Shown here piece by piece: positions 5,639 through 6,539 of a DNA stretch of 6,539 bases. Under the pieces are notes generated by a model, which was not told the DNA's origin, made no database searches, and saw only the letters and a list, made by a program, of their open reading frames with translations. The DNA comes from Rubrobacteraceae bacterium (GTDB taxonomy: Bacteria; Actinomycetota; Rubrobacteria; Rubrobacterales; Rubrobacteraceae). The DNA is taken from the NCBI GenBank assembly GCA_021156345.1, contig JAJNDJ010000060.1, forward strand, positions 1 through 6,539, given 5' to 3'. The translations under genes were made by a program, and so were the position numbers. Each line of letters starts with the position of its first letter. Position 1 is the stretch's first letter.

Positions 5639-6397
5639 TTGATCGACTACCACCTGCACGTAATAGCCCACGGCGACCGTCCGATGACCGTGGAGAACAT
5701 AATGAAGTACTGCGAGGTCGCCAGGGCGAGGGGCGTTAGCCAGATGGGAATCACCGAGCACGACCGCTACCTCGAATTGATAGACCTCGCAGCTTTTCAG
5801 GAGGCCCGCGAACTCTCGCACGACGTGGAGCTGCGGCTCGGGATCGAGATAGACTACGTACCAGGTGCAGAGGAGCGCATGGACAACGACGCCACGGCCC
5901 TCCCCTACGATTACATCATCGGCAGCGTACACAGGGTGGACAACGAGGAGGTGGACAGGGCCACGGACCAGAGGATATACGACAGGTACGAGACGTACGA
6001 TCTCTATGCGGCGTACTATGCGAACGTCCGCAAGGCCGCGCTCTCAGGGCGGTTCGAGATCCTCGGTCATCCTGACCTCATAAAGATATTCCGCCACTTC
6101 CCTGACAGGAACATCACACCGATCCTGGAGGAGACCGCTGACGCCGTCGCCGAGTCCGGCGTCGTCGTCGATGTGAACGCCGCCGGACTGAGGAAACCTA
6201 TAGGCGAGGTCTATCCCGCCAGGAAATTTCTCGAAATGTTTCACAAGAGAGGCGTCCCGATCGTCCTCTCCTCGGATGCCCACGCCCCGGATCAGGTCGC
6301 AATGGGCTACGATACGAGCCTCGCGCTCGTACACGATGTCGGCTACCGCGAGGTCGCCACCTTCAGGAACCACGAGCGGGGGACCCTCCCACTATGA
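5639..6397 (+). CDS. PHP-family phosphoesterase, histidinol-phosphatase (HisK/HisJ) type
   Basis: The 252-residue protein belongs to the PHP (polymerase and histidinol phosphatase) metal-dependent hydrolases. Its closest recognisable type dephosphorylates L-histidinol phosphate in histidine synthesis. The trinuclear metal-site ligands are all present: H5 and H7 in DYHLH, H41 in GITEHD, E70 in GIEIDY, H98 in GSVHRVD, H144 in LGHPDL, and D213 and H215 in SSDAHAPDQV. Length is close to the HisK usual size of about 260-270. The TTG start at 5639 has GGAG (5627-5630) eight bases ahead and places DYHLH at the very N terminus, as expected. No other his gene is visible, so another phosphate ester substrate is possible. 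The stop overlaps an ATG (ATGA at 6394-6397) that begins the remnant of the next gene, so the two were probably coupled. Confidence 0.88.
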   Translation: MIDYHLHVIAHGDRPMTVENIMKYCEVARARGVSQMGITEHDRYLELIDLAAFQEARELSHDVELRLGIEIDYVPGAEERMDNDATALPYDYIIGSVHRVDNEEVDRATDQRIYDRYETYDLYAAYYANVRKAALSGRFEILGHPDLIKIFRHFPDRNITPILEETADAVAESGVVVDVNAAGLRKPIGEVYPARKFLEMFHKRGVPIVLSSDAHAPDQVAMGYDTSLALVHDVGYREVATFRNHERGTLPL

Positions 6398-6413
6398 CCG
6401 AAGAGCTCTTCCT

Positions 6414-6539
6414 ATGGTCGTGGACGTGAGGCGAGAGGGTGGAGAGGTCGTCCACGTCATGGACAGACCCATCCCTGATACCGTGCGGGATCTGAAAGGC
6501 GCGCTGGAATGGGAGCGGCGATTCGCCCACATGCGATAC
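6414..6539 (+). CDS. Alanyl-tRNA editing protein (AlaX-like), 5' fragment, N-terminal part apparently lost; runs off window
   Basis: AlaX proteins hydrolyse mischarged Ser- or Gly-tRNA(Ala) in trans and resemble the editing domain of alanyl-tRNA synthetase. From ATG 6414 the frame is open to the window end (42 codons). It reads VVDVRREGGEVVHVMDRP and then ALEWERRFAHMR, which closely resembles the segment just before the HxxxH zinc motif of the family; that motif would fall just outside the window. About 50 residues that normally precede this segment, including the YPE-x-GGQP loop, are missing. A natural-looking start at 6394, overlapping the previous stop, gives MTEELFLW, which also resembles an AlaX N terminus. 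It is in another frame and stops at 6427-6429. The gene therefore looks truncated by a deletion or sequence error. If it is translated from 6414, the product would lack the GGQ loop. Confidence 0.6.
   Translation, partial: MVVDVRREGGEVVHVMDRPIPDTVRDLKGALEWERRFAHMRY

Noticed and set aside
6400..6411. Perfect 12-base palindrome GAAGAGCTCTTC near the start of the AlaX-like gene.
   Set aside because: In the 6394 frame it simply encodes EELF, a sequence expected at an AlaX N terminus, so an operator is not needed to explain it.
1..6539. CRISPR arrays, tRNA or rRNA genes, insertion sequences and an FMN riboswitch were looked for by eye.
   Set aside because: No regularly spaced repeats, RNA-gene-like sequences, transposase motifs or terminal inverted repeats were seen. 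The leader of the operon, where a riboswitch could be, is outside the window.

Overview
The window is high-GC, gene-dense DNA with little intergenic space and several GTG or TTG starts. Together with the protein sequences this suggests an actinobacterium, and the overall feel is Rubrobacter-like or a related deep-branching lineage. That placement rests on recall of family resemblance, because no search could be run.

Region 1 (1-4474, + strand) is one tightly packed operon of six genes. They are the 3' part of a GTP cyclohydrolase II (ribA-like), a stand-alone RibD C-terminal-type reductase, a medium-chain dehydrogenase without the usual zinc ligands, a 6-pyruvoyl-tetrahydropterin synthase (PTPS/QueD)-like protein, a GT-B fold family 4 glycosyltransferase and a class I SAM methyltransferase. 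Four of the genes are joined by overlaps of 4, 23 and 8 bases, and the last two follow after gaps of 11 and 9 bases. The visible part has no ribE, ribH or RibD deaminase domain and no queuosine partners (QueE, QueC), so it is not an ordinary riboflavin or queuosine operon. The set reads as a GTP-derived pathway: ring opening, side-chain reduction, a PTPS-type step, oxidation, glycosylation and methylation. My hypothesis is a glycosylated, methylated pterin or diaminopyrimidine compound. It is the best candidate here for an undescribed system.

The cluster has oddities that matter for function. The reductase appears to lack about 24 internal residues that carry the family's VG-x-GT-x-x-x-DDP segment, and a 9-base direct repeat sits at the junction. 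The PTPS-like protein lacks the canonical nucleophilic cysteine and the Asp-His pair. The glycosyltransferase almost certainly starts at a CTG codon.

Region 2 (4475-5547) has a 38-base spacer without a convincing terminator. It is followed on the minus strand by a complete Ca2+/H+ antiporter of the CAX family, convergent with the operon.

Region 3 (5548-6539) begins with a 91-base divergent intergenic region containing a perfect 12-base palindrome that doubles as a -10-like box on both strands. It then carries a PHP-family phosphoesterase of the histidinol-phosphatase type. Last is the beginning of an AlaX-type alanyl-tRNA editing protein, whose N-terminal coding part looks truncated or frame-broken.
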